A stretch of DNA of 32,397 nt from Acidiferrobacterales bacterium (GTDB lineage Bacteria > Pseudomonadota > Gammaproteobacteria > Acidiferrobacterales > SZUA-150), in the NCBI GenBank assembly GCA_947258385.1, contig CAMYII010000083.1:22204-54600 (forward strand). Direction: 5' to 3'. Shown piece after piece: positions 6,460 to 15,324 of the stretch. A program made the position numbers and the translations under genes. Each line of letters opens with the position of its first letter. Positions within the stretch are counted from its first letter, which is position 1. The notes beneath the pieces were generated by a model. It ran no database searches. It worked only from the letters and a program-made list of their open reading frames with translations, and was not told where the DNA came from.

Positions 6460-7866
6460 CTATTCAGGCGTCGAATAATACTGAGAGGGAAAAATTTTTT
6501 CCGGGTTTAATATGCAACGCGGATCAAACTGCTGTTTGATCCGCCACATCAGATCCAATGTCACCGGGTCGATTTCACGAGCGATGAACCCGCTTTTTTC
6601 AAAACCTATTCCATGTTCACCCGACAGCGTGCCTTTGAGGTCCAAGACCAGATCAAACACGCGGCCCAGGCAGGGCAGGGCGTTTTTTTCCTGTATCGGA
6701 TCCTGGGTGTCATAAAGAAGGTTGACATGTATATTGCCATTGCCGGCGTGACCGAAGTTGACAATGGGAATCGCGAACTCACGGCTAAGCTTCTCGAGTC
6801 CCTCGATCAGATCGGGAATACGGGAGACCGGTACCACCACGTCTTCGTTGAGCTTGTTCGGGGCGATGCTTCGCAGCGCGGGCGACAGCGTCTTGCGCAT
6901 CTTCCAAAGGCCCTGCTCCTGGGCATCCGTCCCGGCGGCGATGAATTCGAGCAGGCCTTGATTGCCTGCCGCTGTGCGCACGGCCGCAACGGCCGCCTCC
7001 ATGGCGCTGTCGGGCCCGTCGACCTCAATGATAAGGGCCGCACGGGCCTCGGGCGGGATCTGCAGTTCCGTATAGTCCCTGACGATGCGAATGGCTTCGG
7101 CGTCCATGAACTCGAGCACGCAGGGTGTGATCGGCTGCCTCATCAAACGGGAGACCGCCGTGGCCGCGTCATGAATATTGGTGTACACGGCCTGCAGCGT
7201 GCGCCGGGACTCCGGCAGCGGGGTCAGTTTCAGCACCGCCTCGGTTGCGATCGCAAGTGTGCCCTCCGAGCCGATGATCAAGCGCGTCAGGTCGTAACCG
7301 ACGACGCCTTTGGTCGTCATCACGCCCGCATGTATTTCCCGGCCATCGCCCGTTACTGCCCGCAGGCCCAGCACGTTCTCACGGGTCCCGCCGTACTTCA
7401 ACGCCCGCGGACCGGCGGCGTTCATCGCTAGATTACCGCCAACCGTGCAGTACTCGGCACTGGTGGGATCCGGGGGCCAGAACAATCCGTGGTTGGCCGC
7501 GGCCTCTTGTACCGCTTGATTGGTGATGCCGGGCTCAACGCGCATGATGCGATTCGCGGGATCCAGCCCGATGATTTGATTCATGCGTTCGAGCGAGAGT
7601 ACCAGGCCGCCGTGCCGGGGCACCGTCCCGCCCGCCGTGTTGGTCCCGCGCCCGCGTGCGGTCAGTGGGATCGCATGCTCGTTGCAAAGCCGGACAATCG
7701 CGAGGACCTGTTTGTGCTCTGTCGCGAAGGCGACAACATCCGGCGGGTGGTGTTTGCGTGAATTATCATAGCCATAGGCCCAGCGATCGGCGGGTTGGTC
7801 AAGCACGTTACTATTGCCGACAATCCGCACCAGGCCGCGAACAAACTGCCTGGGGACATCAACCAT
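6460..7866 (-). CDS. FAD-linked oxidase of the GlcD / D-lactate dehydrogenase family
   Basis: The 468-residue protein has the FAD-binding PCMH-type domain at about residues 40-215 (TARGRGTNTAGGTVP, PPDPTSAEYCTVGGNLAMNAAG, and the GSEGTLAI segment). The C-terminal substrate domain ends in the family hallmark FDPRCILNPEKIFP, with SGEHGIG nearby. Such flavoproteins oxidise D-2-hydroxyacids (D-lactate, glycolate, 2-hydroxyglutarate) and pass electrons onward; the substrate cannot be told from sequence. No GlcE or GlcF partner is adjacent, so a stand-alone D-lactate-type dehydrogenase is more likely than a glycolate oxidase complex. The start is taken at the ATG at 7866 (MVDVPRQ), which overlaps the rfaE2 stop by 8 bp. 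A longer upstream frame merely shadows rfaE2. Confidence 0.88.
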   Translation of the reverse strand: MVDVPRQFVRGLVRIVGNSNVLDQPADRWAYGYDNSRKHHPPDVVAFATEHKQVLAIVRLCNEHAIPLTARGRGTNTAGGTVPRHGGLVLSLERMNQIIGLDPANRIMRVEPGITNQAVQEAAANHGLFWPPDPTSAEYCTVGGNLAMNAAGPRALKYGGTRENVLGLRAVTGDGREIHAGVMTTKGVVGYDLTRLIIGSEGTLAIATEAVLKLTPLPESRRTLQAVYTNIHDAATAVSRLMRQPITPCVLEFMDAEAIRIVRDYTELQIPPEARAALIIEVDGPDSAMEAAVAAVRTAAGNQGLLEFIAAGTDAQEQGLWKMRKTLSPALRSIAPNKLNEDVVVPVSRIPDLIEGLEKLSREFAIPIVNFGHAGNGNIHVNLLYDTQDPIQEKNALPCLGRVFDLVLDLKGTLSGEHGIGFEKSGFIAREIDPVTLDLMWRIKQQFDPRCILNPEKIFPSQYYSTPE

Positions 7867-8341
7867 GTTGGCGAATGCGATCGATGAGGGCCGTCGTCGA
7901 GCGTTGGTAGGTGATGGGAATCGCGTGCACCTGGCCGCCGTAGCCCTTGACGAACTCCGCGCCGACGATCTTGTCCGTTGACCAGTCACCGCCCTTGACC
8001 AGGGTGTCCGGCCTGACCGCTTGGATGAGTACGAGCGGCGTGTCTTCCGCGAACGGTACGACCAAAGACACGCATGACAACGCGGCGAGTACGGCCATAC
8101 GATCTTCCAGCGGGTTAATGGGGCGGTCCGCTGCTTTGTTCAATCTCTTGATCGACGCGTCATCGTTGACGCCAACCGCAAGGCTCGCGCCCAGCCGGGC
8201 GGCCTTCTGCAGGTAATCGACGTGGCCGCGGTGGAGGATGTCAAAGCAGCCGTTTGTGAAGACAAGGGGGCGCGGCAATGCGGCCACGCACTCCCGTAGC
8301 CGGTCAAGATCCGTGACAATTTTTTCGTGACTATCAGTCAA
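7859..8341 (-). CDS. rfaE2: D-glycero-beta-D-manno-heptose 1-phosphate adenylyltransferase
   Basis: This 160-residue protein matches the nucleotidyltransferase half of HldE (RfaE). It transfers AMP to heptose 1-phosphate to give ADP-heptose for the LPS inner core. The signature VFTNGCFDILHRGHVDYL has the HxGH motif at residues 37-40, and the later KGGDWS and YQRSTTALI segments are typical of stand-alone RfaE2/HldC. The kinase half is absent here and must be encoded elsewhere. The only start giving a normal length is TTG at 8341, which overlaps the stop of a short upstream frame (TTGA). The neighbouring isomerase gene supplies an earlier step if it is a true GmhA. Confidence 0.93.
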   Translation of the reverse strand: MTDSHEKIVTDLDRLRECVAALPRPLVFTNGCFDILHRGHVDYLQKAARLGASLAVGVNDDASIKRLNKAADRPINPLEDRMAVLAALSCVSLVVPFAEDTPLVLIQAVRPDTLVKGGDWSTDKIVGAEFVKGYGGQVHAIPITYQRSTTALIDRIRQHG

Positions 8342-8427
8342 TCGAGCCGCTCAAGCAGTTTGACGATCAAGTTGAACGCGCCACTGTGTTTGTATCGTGG
8401 GTCTTGGCCGCATCCGCTGCGGTACAT
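8338..8427 (-). other. Short unexplained open frame between the isomerase gene and rfaE2
   Basis: This frame is open from a stop at 8494-8496 to the TGA at 8340-8338. The only ATG, at 8427, would give a 29-residue peptide (MYRSGCGQDPRYKHSGAF and eleven more residues ending LLERLD). The stop overlaps the TTG start of rfaE2, as coupled genes often do. Codons end mostly in G or C like the neighbours, and the 118-bp gap is unusual in an otherwise tight operon. There is no convincing ribosome-binding site and I recognise no family. It could be a real small gene, the tail of a decayed gene, or chance. Confidence 0.25.
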
Positions 8428-8459
8428 GCCGTGCGGGAGCCGCTCGGGGTGCGCATCAC

Positions 8460-9463
<1,004 letters not shown>

Positions 9464-11431
9464 CTTGAAGCTCAAATTGTCCTGAATATTTGAAATAGGT
9501 ATCAATCATTCGAGGCACGCCGCGCCTGAAACGGGCCCACAGCAATTGCCTTTGCAATTGGCCCCACTGATCGACGCTCAAACTGCTCGTGACACCGTTA
9601 AAGCGGATGGCGCTCTCCGCGCTGATGCGGTTAAGGTGAGGAACAATCGCGTAACTGTCCATGCCCAAGGCATAAAGCCTGTCCAAATGGTTGTTGGCAT
9701 AGGGCCGGCCGGCCTGGGCCTGCTGCAGCCGCGTAATCGCACCGTCTTCGACCAGCATCCAGGGCATGTCGCCGAACATGATGCCGTCGAGGTCGGCATC
9801 ATAAATCCGGTCGCGTTTGCCGGTGAAGATTTGCGACGTCGAATAGACGGGTATGGCCGCCGCATGGTGGTAATTCAACTGCGGTTTGATCAGGCGCCCG
9901 TTGCGCGCATCGGCCGCGAGAAATATACAATCGATATCCTGGCGCCGCCGTGGCGAGAAATTTAAACGCGTTTTCAGCTGGATCTCGAGGGCTCTTTTGC
10001 GCGCCTCGCTCTGTCTGACATTAAGCACCTCTTTGATCGGTTCAGAGAAGTCAGTTTGTTTCGGGTCGTAGGCCCTTTCCGCCAGGATGATGCCACCGAG
10101 TCGTTGCCAGTGATTGGAAAATGCGCCGTACATGCGTTGGCCCCAGGCGGTCTCCGGGTAAAGCACCGCGGCCTGACGACGCCCGTCGAGATAGGCGCGC
10201 TCGGCGGCCTGTATCGCCTCTTGCTCCGGCGTCAGGCCAAACTGGAAAACCGGGCTGTCCGCGAAGTCGGTGTCCTCCTCCGTGTGACTAAGCAATACGG
10301 TCGGTACAGTAAAATTACTGCGCTTCACCAGGTAATCAACGGCCTCCCGGCCCATGGGGCCCACGACAAGCTGCGCGCCTTCCCTTACGGCGGTTGCATA
10401 GTAATGTTTGACGTCTTGCGGCTCCTCGCCAATGTCATAGATACTGACGCTGGGTTTATCGGGCCTGCCGTCCAATGCGTGCATTGCCATAAAACCGTCC
10501 CGGACAGGTTCGGCCCAGCGTGAGTATTTTGACGACAGTGGCAGCAGCAGGGCGATCCGGTCAACGCGGCCGATAAACCGCGGTGCGGGGCTCGCAAGGG
10601 TTCTGAGCGTGGTATCGGTGACGGGGTGCTCCGCGTTGGCCTTTTTCCACGCCCTTGCCTCCCTGGAAAATCGCCGTGGATCCTCGGCGTAAATGATCGC
10701 GAGCTCCAGCCATCCGGCCAGCACGGGGTCGCGCGCGAGCAGCTGTTCGTGTTTCAGGGTCGCGAGCGACAGCGGGCCGAGGATTTCCCAGATCGCCATC
10801 TGGTTCTGGTCCTTGGCGATGTCCTCGACCAGGTATTGTTCCCGACGGATGAGGTTATTCACCGCTGCGATTGGATTGCCCAGTGTCTGTTCGGCCTCTG
10901 CTTTAATGCGAAAAATCTCGCCATAGAGCTGCGGACTCAAGCCGCGCGGGTGGCCCGCGCGGTCAAGAAGGCGTATGGCCCTGACATAGGCGCCCTCCTG
11001 CGAGGCGATCAGCGCGAGCGCGATGCGCCGGCGCGCCTCGAAGTCAGGTGCCAAGCCGCCCACTTCGATGGCGCGGATTTGTTTTTTCGCCTCATGGGTC
11101 TGGCCGGCCTTGATCAGGGCATCGACGGCCTTGAGCTGATAGTCCTGTCTCGCCGGCGGTGTTACCGTCTCCGCCAGGCGCCCGAATTCGCGCGCGGCGA
11201 ACACATATTCCCCTTCCCGCAGTGCTTTGACGGCGATGTTCTCGCTGGCGGGCTCGGCCGCGGGGAGGCCGGGTCTCACCCGGGCTGTCTCGCAGCCCTG
11301 TAGCACCAGTATCGCGCCGATGGCGACAAGCCCCGGGATAAGCAATCGTCTGTACAGTTTCATTCGCAATATGTTAGAAGCAAACAGGGTTGTATCGTTT
11401 CGATGATCAAGTATCTAGAGCGGAGGCAGGC

Positions 11432-12286
11432 GTGTCAAACACTGCTGGGATTTTATATATCGTGGCTACGCCGCTTGGGAATCTCGATGATATCTCCACC
11501 CGCGCTGTTCGGTTGCTGTCCGAGGTTGATCTGATCGCCGCCGAGGACACCAGGCACAGCGCGAGACTGTTGCAGCGTTATGGTATCCCCGGCCCCGTCA
11601 CGGCGCTGCACGAGCATAACGAACGCGCAAAAGTCCCGGAGCTGATCAGGCAAATGCAGGCGGGCAAGTCTATCGCGCTTATCTGCGATGCGGGTACGCC
11701 GCTGGTCAGCGATCCCGGCTATCATCTCGTGCGCGCGGCCCAGGATGCCGGGATTACGGTCAGCCCGGTCCCCGGGGGCTGCGCCGCCATCGCCGCCCTG
11801 TCTGCCGCCGGTCTGCCTTCTGACGCCTTTGCGTTCGAGGGTTTTCCGCCGTCACGGCGTGCGGCGCGGCGCGCCTGGTTCGAGGCGCGCCGCAGCGAGC
11901 CGCGCACCCTGATCTTCTACGAAAGCCCGCATCGGATCCTGGCGTCGCTGCAGGACATGGTCGAGGTATTTGGCGGCGCGCGCGAGGCAACCCTCGCCCG
12001 GGAACTCACCAAGAAATTCGAGACGATCAGACGCGCGTCTCTGCAAGAACTGTATGACGGGGTGGCGCGGAATGCGGAGCAGACCAAAGGGGAATTCGTG
12101 ATCATTGTCCACGGCGCCGAGAAGCCAAAAAACACCGCGATCGACGCCGAGGCCGAACGAATCCTGCGACTTCTTCTGGCCGAGTTGCCCGTGAAGCAGG
12201 CGGCGGCCCTGGCCGCCCGCATCACCGGAGCGAAAAAAAGCCAGCTCTATAAGCTCGCGCTCAGCGGCTCGCCCACCCGTCGGTAG
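11432..12286 (+). CDS. rsmI: 16S rRNA (cytidine-1402-2'-O)-methyltransferase RsmI
   Basis: RsmI methylates the ribose of C1402 in the ribosomal decoding centre; RsmH, also encoded here, modifies the same nucleotide. The 284-residue product shows the tetrapyrrole-methylase fold: VATPLGNLDDIS near the N-terminus, AEDTRHSARLL, CDAGTPLVSDPG and PVPGGCAAIAALSAAGL, with a small C-terminal helical domain. The GTG at 11432 is chosen because GGAGG lies a few bases before it and it gives the usual length; a TTG at 11390 would add 14 untypical residues. It converges with the DUF4124 gene, with seven bases between the stops and no obvious terminator. Confidence 0.95.
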   Translation: MSNTAGILYIVATPLGNLDDISTRAVRLLSEVDLIAAEDTRHSARLLQRYGIPGPVTALHEHNERAKVPELIRQMQAGKSIALICDAGTPLVSDPGYHLVRAAQDAGITVSPVPGGCAAIAALSAAGLPSDAFAFEGFPPSRRAARRAWFEARRSEPRTLIFYESPHRILASLQDMVEVFGGAREATLARELTKKFETIRRASLQELYDGVARNAEQTKGEFVIIVHGAEKPKNTAIDAEAERILRLLLAELPVKQAAALAARITGAKKSQLYKLALSGSPTRR

Positions 12287-12293
12287 CCCGTAA

Positions 12294-12833
12294 CTAAAAA
12301 CCGCCGGGTCCCGGTGTGGGTGGTGGGGCCCCTGGCACGGCCGGCCCGGGAGTGACACCGCTTCCCGGCGTTGGCGGGGCTGGCGGTGGCGGGGGTTCCG
12401 GCACGGCCGGGCCGGGTGTCGCGGACGGGCCAGGAGCGACAGGGGTGTCTCCTGCGTTCCCTTCGGCTCTTTCCTCTCTTTCCTCTCTTTCGGCTCGTTC
12501 TTCCTCTTCGGCCGCGCCCGCTTCCAGGCCGCGCCGCTTGCGGTCTGAGTCACGGTTTGACTTGTCCTTTTGAGAACCTTTCCCTCCTGCCAGCCTGCCC
12601 TTGTCCGCAGCAGGTGTTTTGCTTGTCGAGGGGGGCGTGGTTTTGATGACGTTGCGGTCCGGATCGATGTCTTTTTCCTCGACCTTGCCGGCGTCACCCG
12701 GGGGCGGCCGGTCGTGGTAACTGACGTTGCCGTGCTCGTCGGTCCACTTGTAAATCTTGGCCGCGTGGCCCGGGGTGGCCACGCCGCCGGCCAGCAGGAC
12801 ACTCAGCAGAAAGATCAGTTTACGGTTTGGCAT
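12294..12833 (-). CDS. Secreted DUF4124 protein with charged and proline-rich tail
   Basis: The 179-residue product has a signal peptide (LIFLLSVLLAGGVATPGHA) and then a DUF4124 segment, KIYKWTDEHGNVSYHDRPP, a short motif common at the N-terminus of proteobacterial envelope proteins of unknown function. After about residue 60 it becomes low-complexity: a Lys/Arg-rich part, a stretch of repeated EER-like units, then a tail of Pro/Gly-rich units such as TPGPAVP. The tail is probably disordered. The start ATG at 12833 is the one directly before the signal peptide; upstream codons in this frame lack coding character. It sits alone between rsmI and rnpB. Function unknown. Confidence 0.8.
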   Translation of the reverse strand: MPNRKLIFLLSVLLAGGVATPGHAAKIYKWTDEHGNVSYHDRPPPGDAGKVEEKDIDPDRNVIKTTPPSTSKTPAADKGRLAGGKGSQKDKSNRDSDRKRRGLEAGAAEEEERAEREEREERAEGNAGDTPVAPGPSATPGPAVPEPPPPPAPPTPGSGVTPGPAVPGAPPPTPGPGGF

Positions 12834-12979
12834 CGTGCTCACGGCAAAGGCCGTCGCTCCCAAGCGAAGTCTGCGGCCAGTATACCTGTTTTCGCCGTAT
12901 CTTCGGCGGGCGCCGGAGAGCGGGCTTGTGGGCGGGCGATCGGATCCTTGGCGCGGCAAGGGGTCTTCCGGGGCTGTGG

Positions 12980-12985
12980 TATAAT
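12980..12985 (+). promoter_or_regulatory. rnpB: -10 element of the rnpB promoter
   Basis: A perfect TATAAT ends eight bases before the first base of the RNase P RNA. The position 17 bp upstream (near 12957) has no good -35 match, so recognition must depend on other contacts. Proximity to the mature 5' end suggests that transcription starts at or very near it. Confidence 0.7.
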
Positions 12986-12993
12986 CAGCCCTT

Positions 12994-13345
12994 GAGTCGG
13001 CCAGGCAGCCGCTCCACGTCAGCGACGTGGGGAGGAAAGTCCGGGCTCCACAGGGCAGGGTGCCAGGTAACACCTGGGGGGCGTGAGCCTACGGAAAGTG
13101 CAACAGAAAAGATACCGCCTAAGCACCGTTTGCGGTGCCGGTAAGGGTGAAATGGTGCGGTAAGAGCGCACCGCGCCGGCGGTAACGTCGTGCGGCAGGG
13201 TAAACCCCACCCGGAGCAAGGCCAAATAGGGGAACCAGGGTGTGGCCCGCACCGTTCCCGGGTAGGCCGCTTGAGGCGTGCGGTGACGCACGTCCCAGAT
13301 GAATGGCTGTCCGCGACAGAACCCGGCTTATCGGCCGACTCATTT
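12994..13345 (+). ncRNA. rnpB: RNase P RNA, class A
   Basis: This is the catalytic RNA that trims the 5' leader of tRNA precursors. The recognisable conserved core is GAGGAAAGTCCGGGCTCC (from 13031), then ACAGAAA (from 13100), the GGTAAGGGTGAAA region, GGTAAACCCCACC and AGCAAGGCCAAATA, and near the 3' end CGACAGAACCCGGCTTA. GAGTCGGCC at the 5' end pairs with GGCCGACTC at 13333-13341, closing helix P1 and fixing the ends within a few bases. The length of about 350 nt is standard for bacterial type A. Its place between rsmI and mraZ matches pseudomonad-like gammaproteobacteria, from memory. No clear hairpin terminator follows. Confidence 0.96.
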
Positions 13346-13542
13346 AACCCTTCCCAGGGCATCGGTTAGTTAGCGCTCACGCAGCGGCACATTTGATCAA
13401 ATTCGCTTGGCTTTCCCGCTATGTAGGTACTTACACCGGTAAATCCCCTGATTTATCAACATATCCTGCTTCGCCTTTGATCTGTGTCCGCTAAGCGCCT
13501 GTCTGAAAAGGGAAAAGGTCACTCGAAATTCGCAAAAATGGC
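13346..13542. other. Intergenic space between rnpB and the dcw promoter
   Basis: No gene is seen in this stretch. It holds a perfect 12-bp palindrome ATTTGATCAAAT (13391-13402) and a DnaA-box-like TTATCAACA (13453-13461) with one mismatch to the consensus. Neither is enough for a functional call. Confidence 0.5.
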
Positions 13543-13571
13543 TTGACCCCGCATTTGCCGATATCTATAGT
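13543..13571 (+). promoter_or_regulatory. Sigma-70 promoter of the dcw cluster (Pmra)
   Basis: TTGACC (13543-13548) and TATAGT (13566-13571) are separated by exactly 17 bp. Transcription should begin near 13578, directly in front of the MraZ boxes, giving a leader of about 50 nt before mraZ. This arrangement matches the mra promoter of E. coli in layout. Confidence 0.85.
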
Positions 13572-13580
13572 GTCAGATAG

Positions 13581-13625
13581 TGGGAAAAAGTGGGTTTTTG
13601 TGGATTCCAAGGGGCCTGAGGTGGG
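13581..13625 (+). promoter_or_regulatory. MraZ operator: 10-bp-phased TGGG boxes
   Basis: TGGG at 13581, TGGG at 13591 and TGGA at 13601 stand exactly 10 bp apart, with GGGG continuing the phase at 13611 and a further TGGG at 13622, one base out of phase. MraZ of E. coli binds direct TGGGN repeats separated by 5 bp in front of its own gene. The site lies just downstream of the predicted transcription start, so bound MraZ would repress the cluster. Confidence 0.88.
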
Positions 13626-13629
13626 TTGA

Positions 13630-14094
13630 ATGTTTCGTGGCGTTAACACGCTGAGTCTGGACAGCAAGGGGCGTATGGCGATTCCGACCAAATACCGGGA
13701 TGCCTTGACGCGCCAATGTGAGGGCCAGCTGGTGTTGACGGTCGACAGCCGTGACCGATGCCTGTTGCTGTATCCTCTGCCTGATTGGGAAGAGGTGGAA
13801 CGCAAACTGGTACGACTGCCCAGCCTGAGCCGGGCGGTGCGCCGCCTGCGGCGTCTGCTGATCGGCCATGCCACCGAGTGCGAGCTCGATGGCAGCGGTC
13901 GGATTCTGATGCCACCGCCGCTACGCGAGTTCGCCGGGCTGGACAAAGAGGTTGTGTTGATCGGTCAGGGCAATAAGTTCGAGATCTGGGCCGAAGATAC
14001 CTGGAATACGCAACGCGCCGAATGGTTGAGCGCGAGTGAGGGTGACGGTGAGGATGGTGATATGCCAGAGGAATTGGGTTCCTTATCGCTGTAG
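13630..14094 (+). CDS. mraZ: Transcriptional regulator MraZ
   Basis: MraZ is a conserved DNA-binding regulator that represses the dcw promoter. The 154-residue product has two AbrB/SpoVT-like swapped-hairpin domains. The first begins [21 protein letters not shown]; the second has the matching [21 protein letters not shown] segment at about residues 83-104. The DxxGR motif is present in both halves. A short acidic tail follows. The ATG at 13630 immediately follows the operator boxes. It ends 8 bp before the rsmH start. Confidence 0.96.
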   Translation: MFRGVNTLSLDSKGRMAIPTKYRDALTRQCEGQLVLTVDSRDRCLLLYPLPDWEEVERKLVRLPSLSRAVRRLRRLLIGHATECELDGSGRILMPPPLREFAGLDKEVVLIGQGNKFEIWAEDTWNTQRAEWLSASEGDGEDGDMPEELGSLSL

Positions 14095-14102
14095 GCGGGT
14101 TG

Positions 14103-15047
14103 GTGAATGCGCAGCAACATTACCCCGTCCTGTTGCATGAGGCCTTGGATGCGCTGCAGGTGCAACCTGGCGGGATCTATGTGGACGCGACCTTTGGACG
14201 CGGTGGGCATGCTGGTGAACTGCTGCGCCGGCTTGGACCGGAAGGCCGCGTGCTGGCCTTAGATCGTGATCCGCAGGCCGTGGCGCTGGCCCGCGGGGCC
14301 TTCGCCGGTGATGCACGTTTTACGATTGAGAAGGGGCCGTTTTCGATGCTAGGGCGCATCTGTGAAAGCCGGGGTTTGACGGGCCGTGTCGACGGTATCC
14401 TCGTGGACCTGGGCGTGTCTTCGCCGCAGTTGGACGACCCGGCGCGCGGCTTCAGCTTCCGCGCGACCGGCCCGTTGGATATGCGCATGGATCCGGAGGC
14501 GGGCGTGAGCGCGGCGGACTGGCTGAACCGGGCGAGCGAACAGGACATCGCCACCGTCATCAGGGAGTATGGCGAGGAACGCTTCGCCCGGCGCATTGCC
14601 CGGGCAATTCTCAGGCAGCGCGACCAGGCCCCGATTACCACCACCACGCAGCTCGCCGCCCTGGTGGCACGGGCTGTGCCGACACGGGAGCCGGGCAAGG
14701 ACCCGGCCACGCGCACGTTTCAGGCCATTCGCATTCATGTCAATCAAGAATTGCAGGAGCTCGAGGCGGTCCTGCCGCAGACAATCGATATCCTGGCCGT
14801 CGGCGGCCGACTGGTGGTGATCAGTTTTCATTCGCTGGAGGATCGCCTGGTCAAGCGCTTCATGCGCAAGATCGCCAAAGGCGACGAGTATCCGCCTGAT
14901 TTACCTATACCGCAGGCGGCGCTGCGGCCCCGATTGAGGATCATCGGCAAGCCGGTACGCCCTGGCGAGCCAGAGCTCGCGCGCAACCCAAGGGCGCGCA
15001 GTGCGGTGATGCGCGTCGCGGAGCGCATCGAGGTGCACGGTGCTTAG
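14103..15047 (+). CDS. rsmH: 16S rRNA (cytosine-1402-N4)-methyltransferase RsmH
   Basis: RsmH (MraW) methylates N4 of C1402 in 16S rRNA, the same nucleotide whose ribose RsmI modifies. The product of 314 residues from GTG 14103 matches the family length. YPVLLHEAL begins the conserved region, and [15 protein letters not shown] forms the S-adenosylmethionine-binding loop. Also visible are [22 protein letters not shown] and the C-terminal [14 protein letters not shown] motif. A TTG one codon upstream is an alternative start; AGGCGGG precedes both. The 3' end overlaps ftsL by 8 bp. Confidence 0.95.
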   Translation: MNAQQHYPVLLHEALDALQVQPGGIYVDATFGRGGHAGELLRRLGPEGRVLALDRDPQAVALARGAFAGDARFTIEKGPFSMLGRICESRGLTGRVDGILVDLGVSSPQLDDPARGFSFRATGPLDMRMDPEAGVSAADWLNRASEQDIATVIREYGEERFARRIARAILRQRDQAPITTTTQLAALVARAVPTREPGKDPATRTFQAIRIHVNQELQELEAVLPQTIDILAVGGRLVVISFHSLEDRLVKRFMRKIAKGDEYPPDLPIPQAALRPRLRIIGKPVRPGEPELARNPRARSAVMRVAERIEVHGA

Positions 15048-15324
15048 CCGCGCGATCGTGGTGTTGTCTTGCGCGGTCCTGGCGGCGACGGCGACGGCGG
15101 TGATTCATTCGCGTCACAGCAGCCGGCTCATGTTCGCCGAATTGCAGGAGCTGAAGGCGGAACGGGATGCGCTCGATATCGAATGGGGCAAGTTGCTGTT
15201 GGAGGAAGGCGCCTGGGCGCAGCACCGTCGCATCGAGCGGACCGCACGCACGCGCCTGGGCATGGCGCTGCCGCTGCCAGATCAGGTCGCGATCGTGTAC
15301 GCAGAGGCGGACAAGAGCAAATGA
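15040..15324 (+). CDS. ftsL: Cell division protein FtsL
   Basis: FtsL is a small bitopic membrane protein that joins FtsB and FtsQ and helps activate FtsWI at the septum. The 94-residue product has a short cytoplasmic N-terminus, one membrane helix (about residues 5-22) and a periplasmic coiled-coil-like stretch rich in Leu, Glu and Arg (about 28-75), ending in the [14 protein letters not shown] region. Sequence is poorly conserved across the family; position between rsmH and ftsI is the strongest argument. Starts with GTG inside the end of rsmH and overlaps ftsI by four bases (ATGA). Confidence 0.93.
   Translation: MLSRAIVVLSCAVLAATATAVIHSRHSSRLMFAELQELKAERDALDIEWGKLLLEEGAWAQHRRIERTARTRLGMALPLPDQVAIVYAEADKSK

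Noticed and set aside
11852-12802. 316-codon minus-strand frame across rsmI and the DUF4124 gene
   Set aside because: It is out of frame with the DUF4124 signal peptide and lies antisense to rsmI; both real genes are well supported.
13453-13461. DnaA-box-like TTATCAACA before the dcw promoter
   Set aside because: One mismatch to the consensus, single copy, and no AT-rich unwinding region, so neither an origin nor clear DnaA control can be claimed.
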